Source: Cycloclasticus sp. (GTDB lineage Bacteria > Pseudomonadota > Gammaproteobacteria > Methylococcales > Cycloclasticaceae). Taken from it: a DNA stretch of 64,000 bases. The stretch's first letter is position 1. Each line of letters opens with the position of its first letter. The position numbers were made by a program, and so were the translations under genes. Under the pieces are notes generated by a model. The model was not told the origin of the DNA and did no database searches. It worked only from the letters and a program-made list of their open reading frames with translations. Below, piece by piece: positions 1-8,498 of this stretch. The stretch is taken from positions 2,229,144-2,293,143 of the forward strand of contig JBFLJU010000001.1 in NCBI GenBank assembly GCA_040743155.1, given 5' to 3'.

Positions 1-418
1 GCACAGGCTCCATCAACTCCCCCATCCCCAATATCTCTGAGGCAGATAAATGTTCCGCTGAAGAGCCATTTAGATATTCCGCCACCTTCCCTAGGTCTTT
101 TCCGTCTTCTTCAGCAATATCTAATAAGTATCCTTGCCCTAAGAGTCTAAAAAGAACTTTCTCTATCTCAACAATTGCCTCGCGAACATTAACGGGCTGT
201 TCGGCCGCCATCTTAAGATTTTGCCGAAGTGCTTGACGGCTCGCCATTGGCTTTTCCAGTTCATTAACTAGCAAGGTGACAGACACAACGTGTAAGCGCT
301 CGTAATATGCAAAGTCCGTTACCTTGCCCATTAAACGCACTCCAAAGAGCACCAACAGCACAACAACAAAGGCCACCACCGTTAATAAATTAAACCTGCT
401 TGCCAGCGTACCTTTCAT
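1..418 (-). CDS. Partial membrane-anchored sensor-like protein (N-terminal part)
   Basis: The frame opens with ATG at 416-418 and runs leftward off the window edge with no stop, so only about 139 N-terminal residues are visible. Residues 10-31 form one hydrophobic, Val/Leu-rich membrane segment. After it comes a soluble, mainly helical stretch rich in charged residues, beginning VTDFAYYERL. A purine-rich GGGGAG lies seven bases before the ATG. A single N-terminal anchor followed by a helical periplasmic region is typical of chemoreceptors, histidine kinases and diguanylate cyclases, but no output domain is visible, so the function is open. Confidence 0.6.
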   Translation of the reverse strand, partial: MKGTLASRFNLLTVVAFVVVLLVLFGVRLMGKVTDFAYYERLHVVSVTLLVNELEKPMASRQALRQNLKMAAEQPVNVREAIVEIEKVLFRLLGQGYLLDIAEEDGKDLGKVAEYLNGSSAEHLSASEILGMGELMEPV

Positions 419-513
419 AACTAACTCCCCTTCCCGAAAAATTTCCGTAGTAAGCTAAGTCTAGTAGGTATTATTAGTTTTCATATAGTAGGGGCGTTTT
501 ATTTTCAGAGTAT

Positions 514-900
514 TCAAAACACCTTTCCAGCCTTCGCCTTCAATATAAAATCATTTTTTTGAAGCACTTTGAGGCTTATCAAGAGCAATAGCGCCCCCAT
601 ACAGTCCGCCAACCAATCTAAAATATCTGCCTGACGACCATCTATAAATGACTGGTGCCATTCATCACTCATGCCATACAGCGCACAAAATAAAAATGAC
701 AAAACTAAAGCAGCATTAAATGTAAGACGTTGACACTTAAAACAATTGATCGCTAAGAAAGCCAATAAGCCATAGGCTGCTGCATGCAGTAACTTATCTT
801 GGTGGGGAAATAACGCCGGCACAGGTAATGACGGCTGACCTGATAAATAAAATATAAACGCGCTATAGGCTACCAGTAGAGCGAGCCAGACAAACCTCAA
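514..900 (-). CDS. VanZ-like family membrane protein
   Basis: This is a small integral membrane protein of about 128 residues with roughly four hydrophobic segments. The signature DKLLHAAAYGLLAFL near residue 35 and YGMSDEWHQSF followed by DILDW near residues 75-95 match the VanZ-like family, named after teicoplanin-resistance VanZ but of unknown role in most proteobacteria. The start is TTG, which overlaps the TGA stop of the upstream pyrK-like gene (TTGA), so translation is probably coupled. It is the last gene of the pyrR-pyrB-pyrX-pyrK run; I infer a hitch-hiker rather than a pyrimidine enzyme. Family assignment is fairly sure, function is not. Confidence 0.75.
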   Translation of the reverse strand: MRFVWLALLVAYSAFIFYLSGQPSLPVPALFPHQDKLLHAAAYGLLAFLAINCFKCQRLTFNAALVLSFLFCALYGMSDEWHQSFIDGRQADILDWLADCMGALLLLISLKVLQKNDFILKAKAGKVF

Positions 901-1772
901 GCAAATACCGTTTCCGCATCAAAAACAGGGCCGTCTACGCAAACACGCCTCATTACTTCGCCAGCTTCCGTAGTGACTTTAACTACACAGCCTGCGCAGC
1001 CGCCCACCGCACACGCCATGTATTCTTCAAGCGACACCTGACACGGAAGATTAAATTCTTTCGCTAAAGCTGCAACTGCCTTCAACATAGGCGTAGGGCC
1101 GCAAGAGTATATTACTACTTGCGAACGCTCTGCATCACTTAACGCATTTAACCAATCACGCGCAAGATCGGTAATGTAACCCTGATACACGCCGCTATAA
1201 TTTTGCAGGCTCGCTAACCTACTGGGGATATTCCACTCTTCAAGTAACGGCAGACCATCACTCACCGTGTCGGCAATACCATTAATCAATAACTTAGACT
1301 TTTCGCGCTCAAACGGGAACGGCACTTCTGAACCCATAAAGACCACTGGGTTAATGTTCTTATGCCCGTTTTTAATCAATTCTGACAAACAAATCATCGG
1401 TGGAATCCCCACACCGCCACCCAATAACAAGGCTTTTGGTCGGCTTTTATCCAGCTCAAATGGACGTCCAATGGGCCCCATTACGCTAACGCGCTCACCC
1501 ACTTGTCGTTTAGCCAACAGCGCCGTGCCTTCACCCACTGCTTTGTATAAAAAGTCTACCCAGCCTTCCGCGGCCGACACTCGCATAATGGATAACGGCC
1601 GTCGCATTAATCGCTGGGGGTCGCATTGAATATGCGCAAATTGTCCCGGCTCCGCCGTTGCCGCACACTTTGGCGCGCGCAACCTTAAAACAAATTGGCG
1701 CTCTTCAAACGCGTGCTGCGCTAAAATTTCTGCCTCTTCTATAAAGATGGTGTTTCTACTATTTTCTTGCAT
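897..1772 (-). CDS. pyrK: PyrK-like dihydroorotate dehydrogenase electron-transfer subunit
   Basis: This is a 291-residue ferredoxin-reductase-fold flavoprotein. The N-terminal FAD barrel carries RRPLSIMR (about residues 57-64). The NAD-binding part has the glycine-rich LLLGGGVGIPP. The C-terminus has a [2Fe-2S] motif, CAVGGCAGC followed by a fourth Cys in RRVC, which is the hallmark of PyrK. In the family it passes electrons from class 1B dihydroorotate dehydrogenase to NAD. Its ATG overlaps the pyrX stop (TAATG), so it belongs to the pyrimidine operon. Most gammaproteobacteria use the quinone-linked class 2 PyrD, which needs no PyrK. The real partner is therefore unknown, and a different NAD(P)H-linked oxidoreductase remains possible. 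Confidence 0.8.
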   Translation of the reverse strand: MQENSRNTIFIEEAEILAQHAFEERQFVLRLRAPKCAATAEPGQFAHIQCDPQRLMRRPLSIMRVSAAEGWVDFLYKAVGEGTALLAKRQVGERVSVMGPIGRPFELDKSRPKALLLGGGVGIPPMICLSELIKNGHKNINPVVFMGSEVPFPFEREKSKLLINGIADTVSDGLPLLEEWNIPSRLASLQNYSGVYQGYITDLARDWLNALSDAERSQVVIYSCGPTPMLKAVAALAKEFNLPCQVSLEEYMACAVGGCAGCVVKVTTEAGEVMRRVCVDGPVFDAETVFA

Positions 1773-3043
1773 TATTTCTCGAAAACTAAGCGGCCATTAA
1801 CCAATGTATGCGTTACTTTGCCTTTCATTTGATGCCCTAAAAAGGGCGTGTTCATGCCACGGCTGTGCCAATTATCTTCATTAACAAGCCATGTTTCATT
1901 CGGGTCAACTATGCAAATATTTGCTGCTGACTGACTGGATAAACCAGCCGTATCTAATCCCAACGCCTTAGCCGGCGCACAAGATAAACGGCTAACCAGT
2001 TGTGACAAATCAAGCAAGCCATCATCAACTAAGCTAAGCATAATAGGCAACACCGTTTCTAAACTTGAAATGCCCGACTGCGTTGATGGAAAAGGTGCCT
2101 GTTTTGCTTCATCCTCATGTGGCCGGTGACCAGAGCTGACACTAAAAACGCCTTTTGCTACACCCGCAATGAGCGCATCTCTATCTTCAGCCGCGCGTAA
2201 AGGGGGAGAGGTGTGGTAATTCGCATCAAAGGTCCCAACATCTAATTCCGTTAAATACAGCTGATGCGCGTGAACATCTGCGCTAATTCTTTTGTTATTG
2301 AATTGCGCCCGAGCAATCATGGTCACAGACCTAGCCGACGACACGCCGGTTAGATGAACGCGAGCATCTGTTTCTTCTGCTAATTCAAGAATCTGCGCAA
2401 TCGCAACTGTTTCAGCTGATGTGGGTATACCGGGCAGCCCCAATTTCGAACTAATCGCACCATCATGGATGCAGCCATCATCTTTTATCGCTAAATCTTC
2501 CGGCTTGAGCATGACTAAAATGTCGTAGGTGCTGGCATATTGCAGCGCGCGCCTCAGCACCTGATTGCTGATATTACTATTCGGCGCTTGGCAAGCTGCA
2601 ACACAACCCACCTGTTTTAGGGCATACAGCTCACTGAGCGTTTTCCCTTCCAAACCAACCGTTAAGGCAGCCAACGGTAACACCTTCGCATAACCTGCCG
2701 ACTCTGCTTTATCTAAAATCAATTGCGCAACCGATGGCGTATCTAAAACGGGTTGGGTATTAGGCAAACAACAAACTGCCGTATACCCCGCTGCTGCCGC
2801 AGCTTTTGTTTCACTATCAATCGTCGCTTTATGTTCGTAACCGGGCTCCCTTAAACTCGCGTTTAAATCCACGAAACCGGGCATAACCAGTTTATTGCTC
2901 GCATCTATCGTCAGCTCTGCTGAGAAGCCTTCTGGTGGTTCACCAATTTGCTGAATTTTACCGTCAGCAATATAGACGTTCTGACGAGTATCCTGCGCGT
3001 TTGCCGGATCAATAATTCGGCCATTCTTAATGAGTATATTCAT
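1772..3043 (-). CDS. pyrX: Inactive dihydroorotase homologue (PyrX / PyrC')
   Basis: This is a 423-residue amidohydrolase-fold protein of the dihydroorotase family. Active enzymes carry D-x-H-x-H-L-R near residue 60; here it reads DLNASLR, with both metal-binding His replaced by N61 and S63. The usual H-A-E-D is KPED (K180). The second His after VH230 is G233. The catalytic Asp of T-D-H is G305 in SSGH. The protein should therefore be catalytically dead. In Pseudomonas the equivalent PyrC' is a non-catalytic partner needed to assemble class A aspartate transcarbamoylase. Its position one base downstream of pyrB supports the same role. A working dihydroorotase must be encoded elsewhere. Confidence 0.9.
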   Translation of the reverse strand: MNILIKNGRIIDPANAQDTRQNVYIADGKIQQIGEPPEGFSAELTIDASNKLVMPGFVDLNASLREPGYEHKATIDSETKAAAAAGYTAVCCLPNTQPVLDTPSVAQLILDKAESAGYAKVLPLAALTVGLEGKTLSELYALKQVGCVAACQAPNSNISNQVLRRALQYASTYDILVMLKPEDLAIKDDGCIHDGAISSKLGLPGIPTSAETVAIAQILELAEETDARVHLTGVSSARSVTMIARAQFNNKRISADVHAHQLYLTELDVGTFDANYHTSPPLRAAEDRDALIAGVAKGVFSVSSGHRPHEDEAKQAPFPSTQSGISSLETVLPIMLSLVDDGLLDLSQLVSRLSCAPAKALGLDTAGLSSQSAANICIVDPNETWLVNEDNWHSRGMNTPFLGHQMKGKVTHTLVNGRLVFEK

Positions 3044-3044
3044 C

Positions 3045-4064
3045 TTAGCTAGCGGCCCTATTTTGACCTAGAGTAAGCGTCATCACCGCCATCCGAACGG
3101 CAATCCCGTTCGTCACCTGCTGCAAAATAACCGAATGTGGACCATCCGCTACCGCCGCCTCCATCTCCACACCTCGATTAATCGGGCCTGGGTGCATCAC
3201 CATGACATCCGGTTTGGCGTATTCCAACTTTTCTTCAGTTAAGCCAAAGCATTCAAAATATTCGTGCTCACTCGGCAACAAAGCCCCGCCCATTCTTTCA
3301 CGTTGCAAGCGCAACATGATAATCACATCCACATCCTTTAGCCCTGTGCGCAGATCACCATACACGTGAACACCTAGAGAATCGGTATCACTCGGTAATA
3401 ATGTTTTTGGCGCGATCACTCGAACTTCTTTCGTCCCCAAGGTATTTAGCGCATGAATTTGGGAACGGGCAACTCGTGAATGCAAAATATCGCCAATAAT
3501 AGCCACTTTTAAATCCGCAAAGTCTTTCTTTACTCGCCGAATAGTAAACATATCGAGCATCGCTTGAGTTGGGTGTGCATGGCTTCCATCACCGGCGTTG
3601 ATAACACTTACGTGTGGCGCAACATTACCTGCAATAAAGTGAGCAGCACCACTGTCTGAATGGCGCACCACAAACATATCCGCATGCATCGCCTCTAGTG
3701 TACGAATCGTGTCTAAAACACTTTCGCCTTTTGATGCTGCAGATGTCGCAATATTTAAATTAATAACGTCCGCCGATAGCCGTTTCGCCGCTAAGTCAAA
3801 GGTCGTTCGTGTCCGTGTACTGTTCTCGAAAAACAAGTTAACAATCGTTTTCCCACGTAACACAGGAACCTTTTTAACCGCCTGATTGCCAACGCTCGAA
3901 AAAGATTCAGCCACATCCATGATCTCAGTTAAGATTTCTTTGGATAGGCTTTCGGTCGTTAAAAAATGGCGGAGCCGTCCCTGTTCATCAAGCTGTAAAC
4001 GGGAACTATCGGGTGCTTTGAAGGACGTACTAGCAGGTTGCTTGCTAGAGCTCATATCAGTCAA
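3045..4064 (-). CDS. pyrB: Aspartate carbamoyltransferase catalytic subunit (class A type)
   Basis: PyrB condenses carbamoyl phosphate with aspartate in the first committed step of pyrimidine synthesis. The carbamoyl-phosphate motif [18 protein letters not shown] lies near residues 80-97 and the HPGPINRG loop near 292-299. At 339 residues it is longer than E. coli PyrB (about 311) and has an N-terminal extension like that of Pseudomonas, where class A enzymes bind regulatory nucleotides. No pyrI gene is present. The start ATG overlaps the pyrR stop (ATGA). A second Met at residue 4 is an alternative start. Its neighbours pyrR and the inactive dihydroorotase pyrX reproduce the Pseudomonas pyrR-pyrB-pyrC' order. 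Confidence 0.96.
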   Translation of the reverse strand: MTDMSSSKQPASTSFKAPDSSRLQLDEQGRLRHFLTTESLSKEILTEIMDVAESFSSVGNQAVKKVPVLRGKTIVNLFFENSTRTRTTFDLAAKRLSADVINLNIATSAASKGESVLDTIRTLEAMHADMFVVRHSDSGAAHFIAGNVAPHVSVINAGDGSHAHPTQAMLDMFTIRRVKKDFADLKVAIIGDILHSRVARSQIHALNTLGTKEVRVIAPKTLLPSDTDSLGVHVYGDLRTGLKDVDVIIMLRLQRERMGGALLPSEHEYFECFGLTEEKLEYAKPDVMVMHPGPINRGVEMEAAVADGPHSVILQQVTNGIAVRMAVMTLTLGQNRAAS

Positions 4065-4573
4065 TTCCGGTTAGTTTCTAGCGCTAAAGGCGCCGGTCCG
4101 GTCAATTTTACCTGCTTTTCGGGTGATAAATCCAGTTTCAAGCCCACTATATCGGCATGAAGTGGTAGTTCTCGCGAACCACGATCTACTAAAACGGCCA
4201 ACGTAACGCTATCGGGCCGACCATAATCAAAAATCTCATTCAGTGCTGCGCGAATAGTTCGGCCTGTAAACAGCACATCATCAACCAAAATAATATGCTC
4301 ACTTTCAACGTCACCGGGAATATGACTGGGTTTCACCTGCGGGTTCAAGCCGATACGGGTGAAGTCATCGCGATAGAATGAGATGTCAATCTCACCCAAC
4401 GGCTTAGCGAGCCCAAGCTGTTGGTGCAGCTTTTCTGCCACCCAAAGCCCACCGGTGTGAACACCTATCATTAGAGGGTCGACCATATTGTTTCGCTTAA
4501 TATAGCGAGCCAAATCGTCGGCCATTGTTTCGATGACCGCATCAATATCTATCGCGGTTAATTCTTTATCCAT
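4061..4573 (-). CDS. pyrR: Pyrimidine operon regulator / uracil phosphoribosyltransferase
   Basis: This 170-residue type I phosphoribosyltransferase has the PRPP-binding loop [19 protein letters not shown] (about residues 92-110) and [10 protein letters not shown] near the N-terminus. In Bacillus PyrR binds pyr mRNA and causes attenuation. In Pseudomonas PyrR controls pyrB transcription, and the protein also has uracil phosphoribosyltransferase activity. It directly precedes pyrB with a 4-base ATGA overlap and follows ruvX by only two bases. I see no leader with an obvious anti-terminator because the upstream gene abuts it, so any PyrR control would have to act from inside ruvX or further upstream. 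Confidence 0.93.
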   Translation of the reverse strand: MDKELTAIDIDAVIETMADDLARYIKRNNMVDPLMIGVHTGGLWVAEKLHQQLGLAKPLGEIDISFYRDDFTRIGLNPQVKPSHIPGDVESEHIILVDDVLFTGRTIRAALNEIFDYGRPDSVTLAVLVDRGSRELPLHADIVGLKLDLSPEKQVKLTGPAPLALETNRN

Positions 4574-4575
4574 GT

Positions 4576-5001
4576 TTAATTACTATGTTGTTGTGTATTT
4601 AGCCAACTTTGTAAAATAAGCTGAGCGGCTACTTGGTCTTGCACTTCCCACAACTTATTTGCGCTGACTTGAACTTCATCAAACAATATTTGCTTGGCTT
4701 CAAAGGTCGTTAATGCCTCATCAAATAGTTCGACCGAACAGCGATATCGCCCCTCTAACTGACGCGCAAAACGTGTCATTTTGGGCGTCACCTCATTGTC
4801 GCTGCCGTCTTCTTGGCGTGAAATACCGACGATCATTTTTACTGGTTGCCACGTATCAATAATTTTCGTTATCTCGCTCCAGCCTGTTTTTTGATTAACC
4901 GCTCGAACTGTTGTTAAGGCGTTAGCTATATTTGTCTCCGTATCACCAACGGCCACACCTATCTTTTTTACGCCATAATCAAAGCCTAAACAAACCGCCA
5001 T
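4576..5001 (-). CDS. ruvX: Putative pre-16S rRNA nuclease / Holliday-junction resolvase-like (YqgF)
   Basis: RuvX/YqgF is an RNase H-fold nuclease implicated in 16S rRNA 5' maturation. The N-terminal LGFDYGVKKIGVAVGD contains the first catalytic Asp, and the C-terminal DEALTTFEA plus a further Asp in VQDQVAAQLIL complete the family pattern. I choose the ATG at 4999-5001, giving 141 residues. It overlaps the algH stop as TAATG, whereas the longer reading would need a TTG two codons earlier. The algH-ruvX-pyrR-pyrB order is common in gammaproteobacteria. Confidence 0.92.
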   Translation of the reverse strand: MAVCLGFDYGVKKIGVAVGDTETNIANALTTVRAVNQKTGWSEITKIIDTWQPVKMIVGISRQEDGSDNEVTPKMTRFARQLEGRYRCSVELFDEALTTFEAKQILFDEVQVSANKLWEVQDQVAAQLILQSWLNTQQHSN

Positions 5002-5564
5002 TAACAATGCCCAGAGTCTGAACTCATCAAAGCAATATCAACGCCAATTCTATGCGCCGCCAGTTCCCAGCGTTGCGCTACTGGCTCGTCAAAAATAATA
5101 TGTTGCTCGGCCTGACCGTGAAGCCATGAATTGTGTTGAATTTCTTGCTCCAGCTGCCCTGCACCCCAACCTGCATAGCCCAGCGCTACAAGCCATTTTT
5201 CAGGCCCCTTGTCTTCGGCTATCGCTTCTAAAATATCTTTTGAGCTGGTAAGCGCAAATTCATCATTCACCAGTAATGTAGAATCCCAGTTACCAACAGG
5301 CGTATGTAAAACAAAGCCTCGCTCTGGCTGTACAGGGCCGCCCATAAACAAAGGAATTTCAGCCACTTCGGGTCTAATCGCCGTAATCGATAGCTGATTA
5401 AAAATAACGCTCATTGTCATGGTATGAGGCTTGTTAATCACAATTCCTAACGCGCCCTCTCCATCATGCTGACACAAGTAAGTGACTGATTTCGAGAAAT
5501 CATCGCCTTGCATGCCGGGCATCGCAATCAAGAAGTTGTTACTTAAATAGCTTTTTTTATTCAT
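5001..5564 (-). CDS. algH: AlgH / YqgE family protein (DUF179)
   Basis: This 187-residue member of the UPF0301/YqgE family starts with FLIAMPGMQGDDFSKSVTYLC and GALGIVINKP near residue 42, with FMGGPVQPERGFVLH in the middle. AlgH was named as a positive regulator of alginate synthesis in Pseudomonas, but its biochemical role is unknown. The structure is a cytosolic alpha/beta fold with no cofactor motif. The gene sits between a TonB-like gene and ruvX in the order seen across pseudomonads. Confidence 0.93.
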   Translation of the reverse strand: MNKKSYLSNNFLIAMPGMQGDDFSKSVTYLCQHDGEGALGIVINKPHTMTMSVIFNQLSITAIRPEVAEIPLFMGGPVQPERGFVLHTPVGNWDSTLLVNDEFALTSSKDILEAIAEDKGPEKWLVALGYAGWGAGQLEQEIQHNSWLHGQAEQHIIFDEPVAQRWELAAHRIGVDIALMSSDSGHC

Positions 5565-5582
5565 CGCATATACTTTTTGCTC

Positions 5583-6431
5583 TTATCGAGTTCGTAAGGA
5601 GCCTTCGTTTAAAAATTGCCATGTTCGCGTGATCACTAAAATATCGATATCTTTCTGTAAATCAACCGGAAGCGGGGCAAATGGTGCTGACAGTTTAACA
5701 ATATTGATCGCAGCATCATCAATAATTTTATGCCCTGAACGGCGATTAATAATGATTTTCTTTAAATTTCCATCTGCATACAACTCAACGCTCATCACCA
5801 ATGTACCAGACAACCTTTTCCGTCGCACCTCGCCGGGGTAATTCAAATTACCCACCCGCTCAATTTTTCGCTGCCAAGCCGCTTCATAACTGGCCGCTTT
5901 ATATTTATGCGCATTAATCGAGTTAATGTGTAATTTCCGTGGCCGCCGTGAATAACTAGTGATTGCTTCATTAATTTCTGCCTGAAGCTTGGCAATTTCT
6001 TCGCTTTGCCGTAACAGATCGGCGGTTGTTAACGCCTCGCTTTCCTTAGGCACTTTTTTATTACTCGCATCAATCGCTACTTCCGCTTCCGCTTGCAGCA
6101 ATACCTTCTGCGCTTGGGCCTTTGCTTCTTGCTCTTTATCCGATTCCGAGATGGCCGAACGTTTTCTGGGCTGAGGTGCCGCTTGCTGCTGATTGATTGC
6201 CTTTTCTTCGGCCTCCCCGCTTCCCACTTGATCTTCTTGGGCTAAAAAATCCGCCTCATCGGGCCGCTCTTTATCGGCTGTTTTTACCAACACAATTTCC
6301 AGCGCCTTACTCACCGAGCGCGACATATCAATATCGAAACTGACGCCTAAAATAATCAGGGCGTGCACAATGCCCGCCATAAAAAGCGTTAAACCCAATC
6401 GATCCCCAGTAGAAATGGTCGACGAAGTCAC
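5583..6431 (-). CDS. TonB-family energy transducer-like protein
   Basis: This is a 282-residue protein with one N-terminal membrane helix (about residues 13-30). A charged, Gln/Lys/Glu-rich periplasmic linker (about 50-175) follows, then a C-terminal TonB-like domain (about 195-270) with YPGEVRRKRLSGTLVMSVEL and RRSGHKIID. TonB proteins pass proton-motive energy to outer-membrane receptors. The linker here is charged and helical rather than the Pro-rich rod of classical TonB, and no exbBD genes are nearby. This matches the stand-alone TonB paralogue found next to gshB in pseudomonads. Its ATG overlaps the gshB stop (ATGA). Confidence 0.85.
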   Translation of the reverse strand: MTSSTISTGDRLGLTLFMAGIVHALIILGVSFDIDMSRSVSKALEIVLVKTADKERPDEADFLAQEDQVGSGEAEEKAINQQQAAPQPRKRSAISESDKEQEAKAQAQKVLLQAEAEVAIDASNKKVPKESEALTTADLLRQSEEIAKLQAEINEAITSYSRRPRKLHINSINAHKYKAASYEAAWQRKIERVGNLNYPGEVRRKRLSGTLVMSVELYADGNLKKIIINRRSGHKIIDDAAINIVKLSAPFAPLPVDLQKDIDILVITRTWQFLNEGSLRTR

Positions 6432-7375
6432 CGTTGTGCTATTTTTTCCTCAATACTATCCATTAGTAAGCCACTGATATTTAAGCCATATAAATTATCT
6501 AATTCTTGTACGCAGGTTGGGCTGGTCACGTTAATTTCGGTTATGTAGTCGCCAATCACATCTAAGCCGACAAACATCAAGCCTTTTTCAACCAGTGTGG
6601 GACCAATTTGCTCACAAAGCCAATATTCCCTCTCTGTTAGCTCACGCCCCTCACCCGTTCCACCTGCGGCGAGATTACCACGCGTTTCACCTTCGGCAGG
6701 AATACGAGCCAGACCATAAGGCACCGGCTTACCATTAATAATCAGAATACGTTTATCGCCCTGCTTAATTTCTGGCAAGTAGCGCTGCGCCATCGTTAAT
6801 TTACGACCGTGATCCGTCATGGTTTCTAACACCACACCCAAATTATGATCTTGTTTCTTTAAACGGAAAATAGACGCACCACCCATGCCATCTAGCGGCT
6901 TAACAATAATGTCGCCGTGCTCAGATAAAAAACCCTTAATCCGCTGCGTTTGCGAAGTGACCAAGGTTGGCGAGCAACACTGAGGAAACCATGCAGTAAA
7001 CAACTTTTCATTCGCATCTCGTAACGATTGCGGCTTGTTCACCACCAATACGCCCGCTGTCTCGGCCCGCTCCAACACATACGTCGTGTAGATATAATCC
7101 ATATCGAACGGTGGATCGACGCGCATAAGAATCGCATCCAGCTCACTCAAAGGCTGGTCGACAGCATCGGCCAAATCAAACCAGCTATGCTCATTACGCT
7201 GAAGCGTCAACGGTTTACACAGCGCTTTTGCTTGCCCGTCGAGCAGGTAGAGGTCTTGTGGCTCCATGTAAAACAATTCCCAGCCACGGCTTTGAGCCTC
7301 TAACAGCATGGAAAATGTAGTGTCTTTTTTAATATTGATCGATCCGATCGGATCCATTACGACGCCTAAGCGCAT
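6428..7375 (-). CDS. gshB: Glutathione synthetase
   Basis: GshB ligates glycine to gamma-glutamylcysteine using ATP. The protein has 315 residues, the usual length. The N-terminal LGVVMDPIGSINIKKDTT is the conserved opening of proteobacterial GshB. The ATP-grasp core includes IIVKPLDGMGGASIFR (about residues 155-170), and NVTSPTCVQELD lies near the C-terminus. It is separated from rsmE by 92 bases and starts the gshB-tonB-algH-ruvX-pyr run, so a promoter may lie in that gap, although I see no strong one. Two glutathione S-transferase genes elsewhere in the window would use its product. Confidence 0.96.
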   Translation of the reverse strand: MRLGVVMDPIGSINIKKDTTFSMLLEAQSRGWELFYMEPQDLYLLDGQAKALCKPLTLQRNEHSWFDLADAVDQPLSELDAILMRVDPPFDMDYIYTTYVLERAETAGVLVVNKPQSLRDANEKLFTAWFPQCCSPTLVTSQTQRIKGFLSEHGDIIVKPLDGMGGASIFRLKKQDHNLGVVLETMTDHGRKLTMAQRYLPEIKQGDKRILIINGKPVPYGLARIPAEGETRGNLAAGGTGEGRELTEREYWLCEQIGPTLVEKGLMFVGLDVIGDYITEINVTSPTCVQELDNLYGLNISGLLMDSIEEKIAQR

Positions 7376-7467
7376 CTGCTACTCCAGAGTTAAATATAAT
7401 TAAGGCCTTTGACAAAAGAGCTGTCCTTAGGCAACGATCTATTAGCGTTTATATTAACACTGAATGT

Positions 7468-8199
7468 TTACCCCATATCACCCCAAAGTACTTGCATTGC
7501 CGCTATTGAGGCAATAGCAGCGGTTTCATTACGCACCACTCTTGGCCCAAAGCCTAGCGCACTAAAGCCGGTATCTTGCGCCTCAACAACTTCTTGCTCT
7601 GAAAATCCACCTTCTGGGCCAATCAACACAACGACGTTTCCATCCGGCTTTGCATAGTTTTTCAAGGTGTCGGTTTTTCCCGGCTCGAAGATAATGCGAC
7701 TGGACGGTAAGTCACTGTCTAGCCATTGCGCTAAATCGGCGGTTATATTCAATGTTGGAGGGACATTACGGCCACATTGTTCACAGGCTCTATAGACAAT
7801 ATTCTGCCAATGTTGATGACGCTGTAGCCGCCGTTCCTCCGTTAATTTAACGACGCAATGCTGCGTTATAACGGGGGTAATAACAGCCACCCCAAGTTCA
7901 GTGGCTTTCTGAATCGCCACATCCATACGCTCACCACGCGATACACTTAAACCTAGCTCAATGGCTAATGGCGATTCTAAATTCACCTCACCCCACTCAC
8001 CTATCGTCAAACTCACTAGTTTTCGGCTAACTTCATTGATTGTCGCCGAATATTCGCCGCCTTCGCCATTAAATATGGTTAGCTGAAAGCCTTTTTTCAA
8101 GCGCAACACATTGCGTAAATAATGCGCCGCATCCGACTCTAAAGTAATGGATGCATGTTCAGCCAACGTTTGCTCAACAAATAGGCGTGAAATGCGCAT
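7468..8199 (-). CDS. rsmE: 16S rRNA (uracil(1498)-N3)-methyltransferase
   Basis: RsmE methylates N3 of U1498 in 16S rRNA using SAM. The 243-residue protein has an N-terminal PUA-like region (HYLRNVLRLKKG, about residues 26-37) and a C-terminal SPOUT knot with VVLIGPEGGFSEQEV and LGPRVVRNETAAIA-type residues (GFGPRVVRNETAAI). It lies two bases downstream of ycgL and immediately upstream of gshB, so it is probably the last gene of the metK-ahcY-metF-ycgL-rsmE transcript. Confidence 0.95.
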   Translation of the reverse strand: MRISRLFVEQTLAEHASITLESDAAHYLRNVLRLKKGFQLTIFNGEGGEYSATINEVSRKLVSLTIGEWGEVNLESPLAIELGLSVSRGERMDVAIQKATELGVAVITPVITQHCVVKLTEERRLQRHQHWQNIVYRACEQCGRNVPPTLNITADLAQWLDSDLPSSRIIFEPGKTDTLKNYAKPDGNVVVLIGPEGGFSEQEVVEAQDTGFSALGFGPRVVRNETAAIASIAAMQVLWGDMG

Positions 8200-8201
8200 G
8201 T

Positions 8202-8498
8202 TTAGCCGTGAAGGCTATCCGGTAACGTAATGGTGTCAATCGGATCCTCAGTTTTAGGCGGCATTTGCAAATGGAAACCTTGTGTTTGCAAATTTTTAAT
8301 CACCAGCAAAACATCTTCACGCGCCAACGGTCTGCTGGCCGACAACTCCAAATCGAACACATGCTCAGGCGCTGGGAATTGCTGCATAACTTCATCCGGC
8401 ACATCTGAAAACTCATCTTGCTCTTTCACGTACAAATATAAACCGTCACGCTTTTTAGTTTTGTAAATAGCGCAGGCTATTTCTTGTTTCTCACTCAT
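8202..8498 (-). CDS. ycgL: YcgL domain protein
   Basis: This is a small soluble protein of 98 residues. The opening CAIYKTKKRDGLYLYVKEQDEF resembles E. coli YcgL, and the C-terminal QGFHLQMPPKTEDP matches the family's conserved QGYYLQLPPPPED. YcgL has a known fold but no established function. The gene overlaps metF by 4 bases (ATGA) and abuts rsmE. This places it in the SAM-cycle transcript, though I do not infer a metabolic role from position alone. Confidence 0.85.
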   Translation of the reverse strand: MSEKQEIACAIYKTKKRDGLYLYVKEQDEFSDVPDEVMQQFPAPEHVFDLELSASRPLAREDVLLVIKNLQTQGFHLQMPPKTEDPIDTITLPDSLHG

